Shown: piece by piece, positions 27,530 to 38,000 of the stretch
How the letters are laid out: each line of letters begins with the position of its first letter
Position numbering within the stretch: the stretch's first letter is position 1
Assembly: GCF_028595325.1 (NCBI RefSeq)
Contig: NZ_JAQQXR010000003.1
Location: 310,001-374,000, forward strand
Origin: Janthinobacterium fluminis
GTDB taxonomy: Bacteria > Pseudomonadota > Gammaproteobacteria > Burkholderiales > Burkholderiaceae_D
Length of the DNA stretch: 64,000 nt
Direction of reading: 5' to 3'
Translations under genes and position numbers: made by a program
The notes under the pieces: model-generated
Told to the model about the DNA's origin: nothing
What the model saw: only the letters and a program-made list of their open reading frames with translations
The model's database searches: none

Positions 27530-27937
27530 ATGAATTCTTCAAATGAACGCGAAAGTTTTAGCCAGCGCCTCCAGCAGGCGCTGAAAAACGCCCACTACTC
27601 CCCAGACAGTCCAACGCGACTGGCCCGGGAATTCAATATACGCTTCGATGGACGCCCGATTACCGTGCACGCAGCCCGAAAATGGCTGGTGGGCGAGGCC
27701 ATCCCGACGCAGGAAAAGCTGCGCATGATCGCCCAATGGCTGGGCGTGCCGGCCGAATGGCTGCGTTTTGGCGGCCCGGAAAGTGCCGCCGCGGCCGGTG
27801 AGGCGTCGAACGGCTTGTCGCGGTTTGAGTCCGCTGATGTAAAATTAATTGCCGACTTGCAACGTTTAGACGAGCATCATCGCCAAATCGCGCGCGAATT
27901 TATTCGCATGCTGGTGCGGGTGAACTACCAAAAGTAA
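27530..27937 (+). CDS. Small helix-turn-helix transcriptional regulator (XRE/Cro-like)
   Basis: A 135-residue protein with an N-terminal lambda-repressor-like HTH: FSQRLQQALKNAHYSPDSPT, RLAREFNIRF, VHAARKWLVGEAIPTQEKLR and MIAQWLGVPAEWLRFG. The C-terminal helix (ESADVKLIADLQRLDEHHRQ) may dimerise. Proteins of this shape are common single chromosomal regulators in betaproteobacteria and resemble CI/Cro fragments. No strong ribosome site is visible before the ATG. A perfect palindrome just upstream is the probable operator. Local DNA is more AT-rich than its neighbours, which could indicate acquisition. Confidence 0.8.
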   Translation: MNSSNERESFSQRLQQALKNAHYSPDSPTRLAREFNIRFDGRPITVHAARKWLVGEAIPTQEKLRMIAQWLGVPAEWLRFGGPESAAAAGEASNGLSRFESADVKLIADLQRLDEHHRQIAREFIRMLVRVNYQK

Positions 27938-28089
27938 CAAATTCCGGCATGCAGACCGGAACGGGCCTGGCCTTGGGAGGTGGCCGGCAGGCAATAAAAT
28001 GAACGTTGGCGCGGCCTTGTGTTTTGTCATGGCCGTGACATGAAACTGATGCACAATGAATCGCCGGACGCCCTTGCGCGTCGACCTTT

Positions 28090-28111
28090 CTGATATAAAA
28101 CTGATATAAAA
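28090..28111 (+). repeat. Tandem 11-bp direct repeat CTGATATAAAA
   Basis: Two exact abutting copies (28090-28100 and 28101-28111), one helical turn apart, in the AT-rich gap before the small ORF. A CTCAT-6-ATGAG inverted repeat follows at 28144-28159. The arrangement looks like a protein-binding site. Confidence 0.7.
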
Positions 28112-28218
28112 CGCAAGGAAAAATACGCGAAATCAAATAGTGGCTCATAATCACATGAGTTTTAGCCGGGGCGCCCAGCCTTGCCATTTACTACGGAGCC
28201 GAGCATTTGAGCCGTCTT

Positions 28219-28389
28219 ATGAAAAGTAATTACAGCAATACCGCGCAGCTAAAAGATTTGATGACCGTGCCACCGATGACCGCCGCCCAGCATGCGGAAG
28301 TGATGCGCAAGCGCATAGCCCACCGCCGCATGGTGGAGGAGGCCAGGGATTTGAAGCACGCCAGCGGCACGCAGTTCGAGAAGCGCTGA
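28219..28389 (+). CDS. Small hypothetical protein, 56 residues
   Basis: The short frame begins MKSNYSNTAQLKDLMTVPPM and ends in a basic helix-forming tail rich in Lys, Arg and Glu (EVMRKRIAHRRMVEEARDLK). No family recognised. Composition is natural and unlike the Arg/Ala/Pro pattern of chance frames in this DNA. It follows a 281-bp AT-rich gap containing operator-like repeats. The weak point is the ribosome site, which is not obvious before ATG 28219; the TTG at 28207 would add four residues. Confidence 0.45.
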   Translation: MKSNYSNTAQLKDLMTVPPMTAAQHAEVMRKRIAHRRMVEEARDLKHASGTQFEKR

Positions 28390-28570
28390 CGGGCAAGCTG
28401 GTAGCAAGCGTATTGTGTCTTTGCCGACGGGCTGAACCGTCGGCGGCGACAGTGTCGGCCCGCGTCCGGGGCGATACGGCGCCGTAAACCGCCCGAGGCC
28501 GTCCGGCCCGCGGCATGAATCAGCACTTGAGCCAGCCAGCCATACCGCCAGCCCGCTCGGGCCCCTTCCC

Positions 28571-29167
28571 CTATTCCTCCGCGGCGCGGGCCTTCAGGCC
28601 GGTCCAGCGCGGCGCCAGGCCATGCTCGATGCCAAACAAGTCGATGACACGGGCCAGCGTATGGTCGACCATGTCCGCCATGCTTTGGGGGTGGTGGTAA
28701 AAGCTCGGCAGCGGCGGGAAGATGATGCCGCCCATTTCCGTGACGGCCGTCATATTGCGCAGGTGCGCCAGGTTGAAGGGGGTTTCGCGCACCATCAGCA
28801 CGAGGCGGCGGCGCTCCTTGAGCACGACGTCGGCGGCGCGGGCGATCAGATTGTCGGAAAAGCCATGCGCGACCGAGGCCAGGGTCTTCATCGAACAGGG
28901 CGCGACGACCATGCCGTCGGACTGGAAGGAGCCGCTGGCGATGGCGGCGCCGACGTCGCGCAGCTTGTGCACGACATGGGCCAGCGCCTCGACCTCCTTG
29001 CGCTGCAGGCCGGTTTCCTGGTGCAGCGTCAGCACGGCGGCGTCGGACAAAACCAGATGCGTCTCGACGCCGGGGATGGCGCCGAGCAGTTGCAGCAGAC
29101 GCACGCCATACACGGCGCCGGTGGCGCCCGTGATGGCGACGATCAGCCGCTGCGGCCTATCAGGCAT
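28571..29167 (-). CDS. ubiX: Flavin prenyltransferase UbiX
   Basis: A 198-residue enzyme that joins dimethylallyl phosphate to FMN to make the prenylated flavin cofactor of UbiD-type decarboxylases, as in ubiquinone synthesis. Motifs: [20 protein letters not shown] at the FMN site, [49 protein letters not shown] and [14 protein letters not shown]. The start overlaps the final 8 bp of grxD, so the two are coupled. Confidence 0.93.
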   Translation of the reverse strand: MPDRPQRLIVAITGATGAVYGVRLLQLLGAIPGVETHLVLSDAAVLTLHQETGLQRKEVEALAHVVHKLRDVGAAIASGSFQSDGMVVAPCSMKTLASVAHGFSDNLIARAADVVLKERRRLVLMVRETPFNLAHLRNMTAVTEMGGIIFPPLPSFYHHPQSMADMVDHTLARVIDLFGIEHGLAPRWTGLKARAAEE

Positions 29168-29471
29168 CCAGCAGGGTCTTCAGTTCGCCGGATTCGAACA
29201 TTTCATTCATGATGTCGGAACCGCCGATGAACTCGCCCTTGATGTAAAGCTGGGGAATGGTTGGCCAGTTCGAGTATTCCTTGATGCCCTGGCGCACTTC
29301 CGGGTCGTCCAGCACGTTGACGGTGGCGATGTTTTCCACGCCGCAAGCCTTCAGGATCTGAATGGCGCGGCCGGAGAAGCCACACTGCGGGAACTGGGCG
29401 GTGCCCTTCATGAACAGGACGACAGGCGTGCCCGTCACGGTTTCTTTGATCCAGGTTTGTACGTCGCTCAT
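29160..29471 (-). CDS. grxD: Monothiol glutaredoxin (Grx4/GrxD family)
   Basis: A 103-residue class II monothiol glutaredoxin with the CGFS site (C30) in [20 protein letters not shown]. Conserved glutathione-binding elements [19 protein letters not shown] and [13 protein letters not shown] are intact. Such proteins bind and hand on [2Fe-2S] clusters in the cytosol. It precedes ubiX in the same direction with overlapping ends. Confidence 0.95.
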   Translation of the reverse strand: MSDVQTWIKETVTGTPVVLFMKGTAQFPQCGFSGRAIQILKACGVENIATVNVLDDPEVRQGIKEYSNWPTIPQLYIKGEFIGGSDIMNEMFESGELKTLLDA

Positions 29472-29542
29472 GGCTACCTCGTGTGGTGAAAAAAATTAGA
29501 TGCCGATATTGTAAACCAGAAGCGCGAAGCTGGGGACAAGCC

Positions 29543-29631
29543 GGGGACAGACCACGATTTTCGAGCAATCAAAGCCGGGGACAGACCACAATTTTTGAGA
29601 AATATTTTCTCAAAAATTGTGGTCTGTCCCC
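29543..29631. repeat. GGGGACAGACCACRATTTT repeat with hairpin
   Basis: A single copy at 29543-29561 (GGGGACAGACCACGATTTT), then a near-perfect hairpin at 29577-29631 with arms GGGGACAGACCACAATTTTT and its complement around GAGAAATATTTTCTC. Note the matched change G to A in both arms compared with the other sites, which keeps pairing. It lies between the tex stop and grxD start and may terminate tex transcription. Confidence 0.9.
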
Positions 29632-29639
29632 AAGGCGCC

Positions 29640-31985
<2,346 letters not shown>

Positions 31986-32088
31986 GGCGTTTTCCAAAGC
32001 GGTCAAGCGTGGAATGATACGCAATCGGCGCGAATGCGCCAGTCTTGACAGCGCAATAGGACTGTGGTTCCGCCGCCCGCCCGGCGGT

Positions 32089-32451
32089 TTACGGCCGCCG
32101 CGGCAGCACCGGCGCGGCCGGCGGCGGCGCCGGCCGCTGCGCCTGCACCGAGGTGCCGAACGTGTTGCCCATGCGGTGGCTGGTGGCCGACCAGTTGAAC
32201 AGGCCCAGCTGGTTCGACGGCCGCTGCGCGATCGCCTCCGCCGCCATGCCGGCTTGCGGCGGCGCCGGCCGGGCCTTGGCCGGCGCCGGCAGCAGCTTTT
32301 CGCTCAGGCAGGACAGCGACTGCGTGCGCACGCCGTTGACTTCGACCTCGACGCAGCCGGCGCCCGGCTCGGGCGCGGGCGGCGGTTCCGGCGCGGCGGC
32401 GGCCAGATGGGCGGCGGCGGCGAGCACGGCAAACAATGGCCAGTGGCGCAT
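32089..32451 (-). CDS. Hypothetical exported Pro/Ala-rich protein
   Basis: A 120-residue protein with a signal peptide ([20 protein letters not shown]). The mature part has one conserved-looking core, [20 protein letters not shown], with two cysteines that could form a disulfide, and is otherwise proline-rich with low complexity. The segment [20 protein letters not shown] looks structured. No family recognised. It is divergent from the STN-domain gene and shares its upstream region with the GTCAT-type sites, so it might belong to the same regulon. Confidence 0.6.
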   Translation of the reverse strand: MRHWPLFAVLAAAAHLAAAAPEPPPAPEPGAGCVEVEVNGVRTQSLSCLSEKLLPAPAKARPAPPQAGMAAEAIAQRPSNQLGLFNWSATSHRMGNTFGTSVQAQRPAPPPAAPVLPRRP

Positions 32452-32500
32452 GGAGGGCTCCTGTCGGTGGGGTGGCGTAACGCTTCAGTGTAGCAAATCT

Positions 32501-32552
32501 TTATGTCGCGAACATGACATAAAGTAAACCTTGCATGTCATACAGCCGTCAT
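32501..32552. promoter_or_regulatory. Cluster of GTCAT-type half sites between divergent genes
   Basis: TTATGTC-8-GACATAA inverted repeat at 32501-32522, then GTCAT at 32537-32541 and 32548-32552, an 11-bp period. Direct GTCAT repeats with 11-bp period are the hallmark of PhoB boxes and of some other OmpR-type operators. Related repeats occur, in the opposite orientation, before tpsA and tpsB. Confidence 0.55.
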
Positions 32553-32649
32553 GTGGCGGCGCTACTATCCGGCCTTGCGACACCACGTCCGCATCGCAGC
32601 ACGCGGCGCGTCTGGCTATTCACGTTCTCCCCCGTTGATCCCCTGGAAA

Positions 32650-33360
32650 ATGACACGAACGACACGAACAAGGGCAAGCTGCGCCGCGGTGGCAATGTCG
32701 GCACGCCTGCTGATGGGCTCTTTGATGGCGGTGGCGCAACTGGTGTATGCCGGCCCCGCCGACGGGCCGGAAGCGGCGCCGGCGCAGCGCTTCGATCTGC
32801 CGGCGCAAGGGCTGGACGCGGCGCTGGTGGCCTTCGGCGAGTTGACCGGCTATTCCGTGCTGGTCAGCAGCACGCTGGCGGCCGGCCGCCAGTCGGCCGC
32901 CGTGCACGGCCAGTTCGCGCCGCGCGAAGCGTTGCAGCGCCTGCTGGCCGGCACCGAGCTGGACACCCGCTACGCCGGCGCGAAGGCGTTCACGCTGGCG
33001 CCCGCCGCGCCCGCGTCCGCGCCGGCCGCCGCCGGCCAGCCCCGCGCCGGCCTGGGCGCGTATGCGGCCGTGCTGCAAACGTCGATCACGCGCGCCCTGT
33101 GCCGGCTGCAGCCGGAAGCCTTCGGCCGCTACCGCGTCGCCTTCCAGCTGTGGCTGGACGAGGCCGGCCTGGTGCGCGACGCCCGCCTGCTCGAATCGAG
33201 CGGCGTGCCGCAGCGCGACGGCGCCCTGCTGCAGCGCATGCGCGCGCTGCTCATGGACGCGGCGCCGCCGCCCGGCCTGGCGCAGCCGCTGACGATCTTG
33301 CTGACGCCGCGCCCGGACCCGGGCGCCGACTGCCGGCCCTTCCTGCCGGCGACGGGCTGA
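32650..33360 (+). CDS. STN-domain signalling protein without beta-barrel (VreA-like)
   Basis: A 236-residue periplasmic protein. After an N-terminal signal region (hydrophobic core about residues 18-35) it has an STN domain (47-118: FDLPAQGLDAALVAFGELTG, AAVHGQFAPREALQRLLAGT), the module by which TonB-dependent receptors talk to FecR. The beta-barrel is absent. Instead an Ala/Pro linker leads to a TonB C-terminal-like domain (137-222: RYRVAFQLWLDEAGLVRDAR, LTILLTPR). P. aeruginosa VreA is likewise an STN protein without a barrel, encoded before vreI and vreR, as here. I infer that it relays a signal to the anti-sigma factor. ATG 32650 is the best start; ATG 32695 is possible. Confidence 0.75.
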   Translation: MTRTTRTRASCAAVAMSARLLMGSLMAVAQLVYAGPADGPEAAPAQRFDLPAQGLDAALVAFGELTGYSVLVSSTLAAGRQSAAVHGQFAPREALQRLLAGTELDTRYAGAKAFTLAPAAPASAPAAAGQPRAGLGAYAAVLQTSITRALCRLQPEAFGRYRVAFQLWLDEAGLVRDARLLESSGVPQRDGALLQRMRALLMDAAPPPGLAQPLTILLTPRPDPGADCRPFLPATG

Positions 33361-33364
33361 GACG

Positions 33365-33922
33365 ATGCCGGATTCGCTGAAAGCCTCGCTGCGCGCGCTG
33401 TTCCTGGAGCGCTACGCCCAGTTCCGCAGGCATTTGCAGGTGCGCCTGGGCTCGGAAGACCTGGCCAACGACGCGCTGCATGAAACCTATCTGCGCGTCG
33501 AGCGCATGAGCGCGCCGGAAAGCATCAGCTACCCGTCGGCCTACCTGTTGCGCATCGCCCTCAACATCGCCGAGGACCAGCGCCGCGACCAGGCGCGCCT
33601 GCTCAGCGTGCCCGATATCGAGGAGTTGTACGAACTGGCCGACGAGCTGGCCGACCCGGCCCGCACCGTCGCCGCCCGCGCCGAACTGGCGGCGCTCGAG
33701 CAGGCGCTGCAGGAACTGCCGCGGCGCCGCCGCGCCATCGTCGTGCTGGCCCGCGTCGACGAGATGGCGCACCGCGACATCGCCGCCCGCTTCGGCGTCT
33801 CGCTGCGCACCGTCGAGAAGGAATTGCGCGCCGGCCTGGAACACTGCTGCGCGCGGCTGGGGCGGGATTTCATCCAGCGCTTCGGTCCCGGCGCCGCAAA
33901 ACCGTCTAAGCAACATGACTGA
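33365..33922 (+). CDS. ECF sigma factor, FecI/VreI type
   Basis: A 185-residue extracytoplasmic-function sigma factor. Region 2 (about 10-75) includes LGSEDLANDALHETYLRVER and SAYLLRIALNIAEDQRRDQA; region 4 (about 115-165) includes LPRRRRAIVVLARVDEMAHR and DIAARFGVSLRTVEKELRAG. The RTVEK-x-L helix fits iron-starvation (FecI) class factors. It starts 4 bp after the STN gene, and its end overlaps the FecR-like gene by 8 bp. That makes an STN-sigma-antisigma operon. Likely targets are the tpsA and tpsB promoters, which share a CCGTC element; this is inference. Confidence 0.9.
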   Translation: MPDSLKASLRALFLERYAQFRRHLQVRLGSEDLANDALHETYLRVERMSAPESISYPSAYLLRIALNIAEDQRRDQARLLSVPDIEELYELADELADPARTVAARAELAALEQALQELPRRRRAIVVLARVDEMAHRDIAARFGVSLRTVEKELRAGLEHCCARLGRDFIQRFGPGAAKPSKQHD

Positions 33923-34886
33923 GAAATTCAAGGTGGATCCCGCTATGCGCGCAATTGAACGGCAGGCCCAGGCCTGGGTGGTGCGGCTCGACTCCGGCCA
34001 GGCGACGGAGGATGACGCGCGCGCGTTCCGGCGCTGGTGCGCGCACAGCCGCGCGCACGCGTCGGCCTTCGGCCGCGCCCGCGCCGTGTGGACGGCGATG
34101 GCGCCGGCGGCGCGCGCCGTCGCGCAGCGCGAACGCCGCGCCGAGGCGGCGGCGTCGGCCAAGCCCGGCCGCCGCGCCTTCCTCGGCGGCGCCGTCGCCG
34201 CCTCGCTGGCCTACCTGGTGGCGCGCCCGCCGCTGCAGCTGTGGCCGTCCGCGGCGGAGTGGGCGGCTGACTACCGCACCGGCACCGGCGAGCAGCGCGA
34301 GGTGGCGCTGGCCGACGGCGTGCTGGTGCAGATGAACACCCAGACGCGCCTGGACGTCGGCGCCCGCCGCGACGGTCGGGCGGCGCTGGAGCTGCTGGCC
34401 GGCGAGGCCGAGTTCCAGGCCGGCCTGCGCGGCGCCACCGGGGTGCGCGTGGCCGCCGGCGGCGGCGCCGTGACGGCCGCCAGCGCCCGCTTCAACATCC
34501 GCCACACGGGCGCCGCCGTGTGCGTCACCTGCCTGGCCGGGCGGCTGCGCGTGGCGCGGGCCGGCGACGACGCCGAGCTGGGCGCCGGCCAGCAGCTCAG
34601 CTACGGCCCGGACGGCTTCGGCATGACGCTGGCGGCCGACGCCGCCGCCGTCAGCGCCTGGCGCCAGCGCGTGCTGGTGTTCCGCCAGGCGACGCTGGCC
34701 GAGGTCGTGGCCGAGGTCAACCGCTACCGGCCCGGCAAGCTGATCTTGCGCCGCGACGCGCTGGCCGGCCACCGGGTGCAGGCCCGCGTCTCGCTCGACC
34801 GCCTCGACGACGTCATCGGCCTGATCCGCGACGCCTACGGCGCCGCCGTCACGCGCCTGCCGGGCGGCATCGTGCTGCTCGGCTGA
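33915..34886 (+). CDS. FecR-family anti-sigma factor (VreR-like)
   Basis: A 323-residue membrane regulator. The cytosolic N-terminal domain (about 10-62: AQAWVVRLDSGQATEDDARA, FRRWCAHSRAHASAFGRARAVW) binds the sigma factor. One transmembrane segment (about 86-105) follows an RR pair. The periplasmic FecR domain (about 118-240: YRTGTGEQREVALADGVLVQ, MNTQTRLDVGARRDGRAALELL) is followed by an STN-contacting C-terminal module (about 250-322: LAEVVAEVNRYRPGKLIL). This is the usual FecR order. Translation is coupled to the sigma gene by overlap. Confidence 0.9.
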   Translation: MTEKFKVDPAMRAIERQAQAWVVRLDSGQATEDDARAFRRWCAHSRAHASAFGRARAVWTAMAPAARAVAQRERRAEAAASAKPGRRAFLGGAVAASLAYLVARPPLQLWPSAAEWAADYRTGTGEQREVALADGVLVQMNTQTRLDVGARRDGRAALELLAGEAEFQAGLRGATGVRVAAGGGAVTAASARFNIRHTGAAVCVTCLAGRLRVARAGDDAELGAGQQLSYGPDGFGMTLAADAAAVSAWRQRVLVFRQATLAEVVAEVNRYRPGKLILRRDALAGHRVQARVSLDRLDDVIGLIRDAYGAAVTRLPGGIVLLG

Positions 34887-34916
34887 CGGGCTGGCGCCGC
34901 CCTCGCCCGCGGCAAT

Positions 34917-34965
34917 TTTATGACATTTTGATGACCTCCTGCAGTCCCGCCCCGCCACTTCCGTC
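34917..34965 (+). promoter_or_regulatory. Control element upstream of tpsA
   Basis: Box TTTATGACATTTTGATGAC (34917-34935), then 25 bp, then CCGTC (34961-34965), 102 bp before the tpsA start. The opposite strand of the box reads GTCAT-6-GTCAT, an 11-bp direct repeat. The tpsB upstream region has the same box (16 of 19 identical) and the same CCGTC at exactly the same distance. CGTC-type -10 elements are used by several iron-starvation ECF sigma factors. Confidence 0.7.
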
Positions 34966-35067
34966 AAAGCAGCCGGAAGCCGCGCCAGGCCGCTTCGCGG
35001 TGCGCCGTTGCGGCCGCCGCGGCGCCGCGCGATATCGGTCAGCAGAACATCACAAGGAAATGTCTCC

Positions 35068-38000
35068 ATGCAGCGAAGCAAGTCGGTCAAGATGCACCAC
35101 ACCTCCTCCGTCCCATGTGAACGGGATGCCGCGCCGGCGCGGACGCCGCGCCTGAAACCGCTGGCGCTGGCCGCCGCGCTGCTGCTGGCCAGCGGCGGCG
35201 GCCAGGCCCAGCAGGCGTTCAGCAGCGCCTGGTTCGCCGGCAAGGGCGTGCAACAGGGCGCCGCCGCCAGCAGCGGCCGCCTGCCGAACGGCCAGCCGGC
35301 GGCGGCGCTGAACAATCCGCAGGCGCAGCAGCAGCGCGCCAACGGCCAGTTGCAGCAGTCGCTGAACAATCTGCTGCTGGCCGCGCGCGGCATCGCCGCC
35401 GAACAGGCCGTGCAGGCGGCCGCGCGGCAGGCGGCGCCGGCCGGCGCCGGCGCGCCCGACGGCCTGGTCCAGGGCGGCTTGCGGGTCGACACGAACAGCC
35501 TGACGGCGGGCTGGCTCAACGCCAAGGCGCCGGTGCAGACCGAGGCCGGCGGCAAGACCGTCGTCAGCGTCGCGCAGACGGCCGAGAAGGCGATACTGAA
35601 CTGGGAAAGCTTCAACGTCGGCAAGAACACGACGCTGCAGTTCGAGCAGAAGTCGAACTGGGCCGTGCTGAACCGCGTCAACGACCCGCTGGCCCGCCCC
35701 AGCCAGATCCAGGGCCAGATCAAGGCCGACGGCACGGTGATGATCGTCAACCGCAACGGCATCGTGTTTGCCGGCGGCAGCCAGGTCGACACGCGCAACC
35801 TGGCGGCCGCCGCGATGGGCATGAGCGACAGCCAGTTCGACGCCGGCCTGTACGGCAAGGCGCTGGGCAACGGCACCGTGCCGACCTTCGCCAACGCGCT
35901 GGCGCTGGCCGCCAAGGACTACAGCTACGGCAAGGCCGAGGCCGACGTCGTCGTCGCGGCCGGCGCCCGCATCGACACGCGCAAGCCGCAAACGGTGACG
36001 GAGGGCGGCGGCTATGTGCTGCTGGCCGGACGCGCCGTCGAGAACGCCGGCGCGATCAGCACGCCGAACGGCCAGACCACGCTGGCGGCCGGCGACGCCC
36101 TCATCGTGCGCAAGGGCATGGGCACGGAGACGAACCAGTATTCGAGCACGCGCGGCAACGAGGTGGCGCCGCTGCTGAAGGCCGGCGGCGCCGCCGGCGC
36201 CGTCGTCAACAGCGGCTTGATCCAGGCCGGCGGCGGCGACATCACCTTGAGCGGCAACGCCGTGCGCCAGGACGGCGTGCTCGTTTCGAGCAGCTCCGTG
36301 AACGGCCGCGGCAGCATCCACCTGGCCGGCGCCGGCGCCGACGCCAGCGTCACGCTGGGGCGCGGCAGCGTCAGCGCCGTGGTCCTCGACGACAACGGCG
36401 CCAGCGCCCTCGACGTCCAGCGCGAGACGCTGCTCAAGGAGTCCGCCAAGAGCGCCGAGGGGATACTGGAGCGGCGCGACCGCTCGCTGCTGCGCATCGC
36501 CTCGGCCGGCGACGTCGTCTTCGACGGCGACTCGCTGACGCTGGCCACGGGCGGCCAGGTGCTGGTCGACGCCGGCCGCCGCAGCCACGTGGCGCGCGGC
36601 GCCGTCATCGACGTCGCCGGCGCCGTCGGCGTCCGGGTGGCGATGGCGGCCAACAATGTGCTGGTCAACGTGCAGGGCAACGAGCAGCGCGACGCGCCCG
36701 GCAGCCGCGACGCCAAGTACCTGAACAACAGCGACGTCTGGGTCGACCGCCGCGAGCTGGTGCTGGTGCCGGCCGGCAGCAACGGCTATCCGACGGACCG
36801 CTGGTACACGGCCGGCGGCCTGCTCGAAGTGAGCGGCTACCTGAACACCAGCGGCCACGGCATCGGCGAATGGGCGGCCCAGGGCGGCACCGTCGCCTTC
36901 GGCGGCGCGGAACTGGTGACGCAGGCCGGTTCGCGCATCAACGTCGCCGGCGGTTCGCTGGACGTGCAGACGGGCCTGGTCAAGCAGACCTGGCTGAAGG
37001 GCGCCGACGGCCAGACCTACAAGCTGGGCACGGCGCCCGGCGACAATCTGTACACGGGCTTGTACCGGGGCTTCGAGAGCGCCCACGCGCGCTGGGGCGC
37101 GAACACGACGGAGGTCTACGCCAACCCCCTGGTGGCGCCGCGCGAACGCCTGGAGAACGGCTACACGGTGGGCCGCGACGCCGGCCGCGTCGTCGTCGCC
37201 ACCGGCGCCGCCGTGCTGGAGGGCGACATCGACACGGCCGTGTTCCAGGGCGAGCGCCAGCAGCGCAAGCGCGACGCCGGCCAGGACGGCTACCGGCAGG
37301 CGCAGACGGCCGCCGCCCGCGCCGGCCAACTGCTCATCGGCAAGATCACGCCCATCTTCGACCCCAAGGCCGGCCTGCTGCGCGACAGCGTCGAAGCCGT
37401 GCTGAAGGAGGTCGAGATCGGCAAGGTGGCGGCGCTGGCGGACGGCTTGCTGCTGGCCGAGGCGCTGCCGGCGGAACGGCGCGGCGCGCTGCGGCTGGAC
37501 GCGGGCTGGTTGAACGGCCTGCAGCTGGGCGCGCTCGCCGTCTACGCCTCCGAGCGCCTCGGCGTCGGCGCCGCGCTGCGCGTGGCCGACGGCGGCGCCA
37601 TCGCGCTGCACGCCGGCGACGTGGCGCTGGACGCCGACCTGGTGGCGCGCGGCGGCGGCATCGCCGCCGGCAACCTGGCGCCGCGCTACAACCCGGCCGG
37701 CGCCGGCGTCTGGACCGACACGCCGGTGGCGCCGGCCGGCCCGGCCGGCGTGCGCGTGGCGCCCGGCGTGCGCCTGGACGCGCGCGGCGTGTGGAGCAAC
37801 CTGGCGCTGGAGCCCGGCGCCGGCGCCGGCTTGCCGTATGTGGACGGCGGCGCCGTCAGCCTGCTCAGTTCGGGCAACATCACGCTGGCCGCCGGCAGCG
37901 TCATCGACGTCTCGTCCGGCGCCGCGCTGATGGGCAACGGCGCGCTGCAGGGCGGGCGCGGCGGCGACATCACGCTGGCCGTCGACATGCCGCGCGACAA

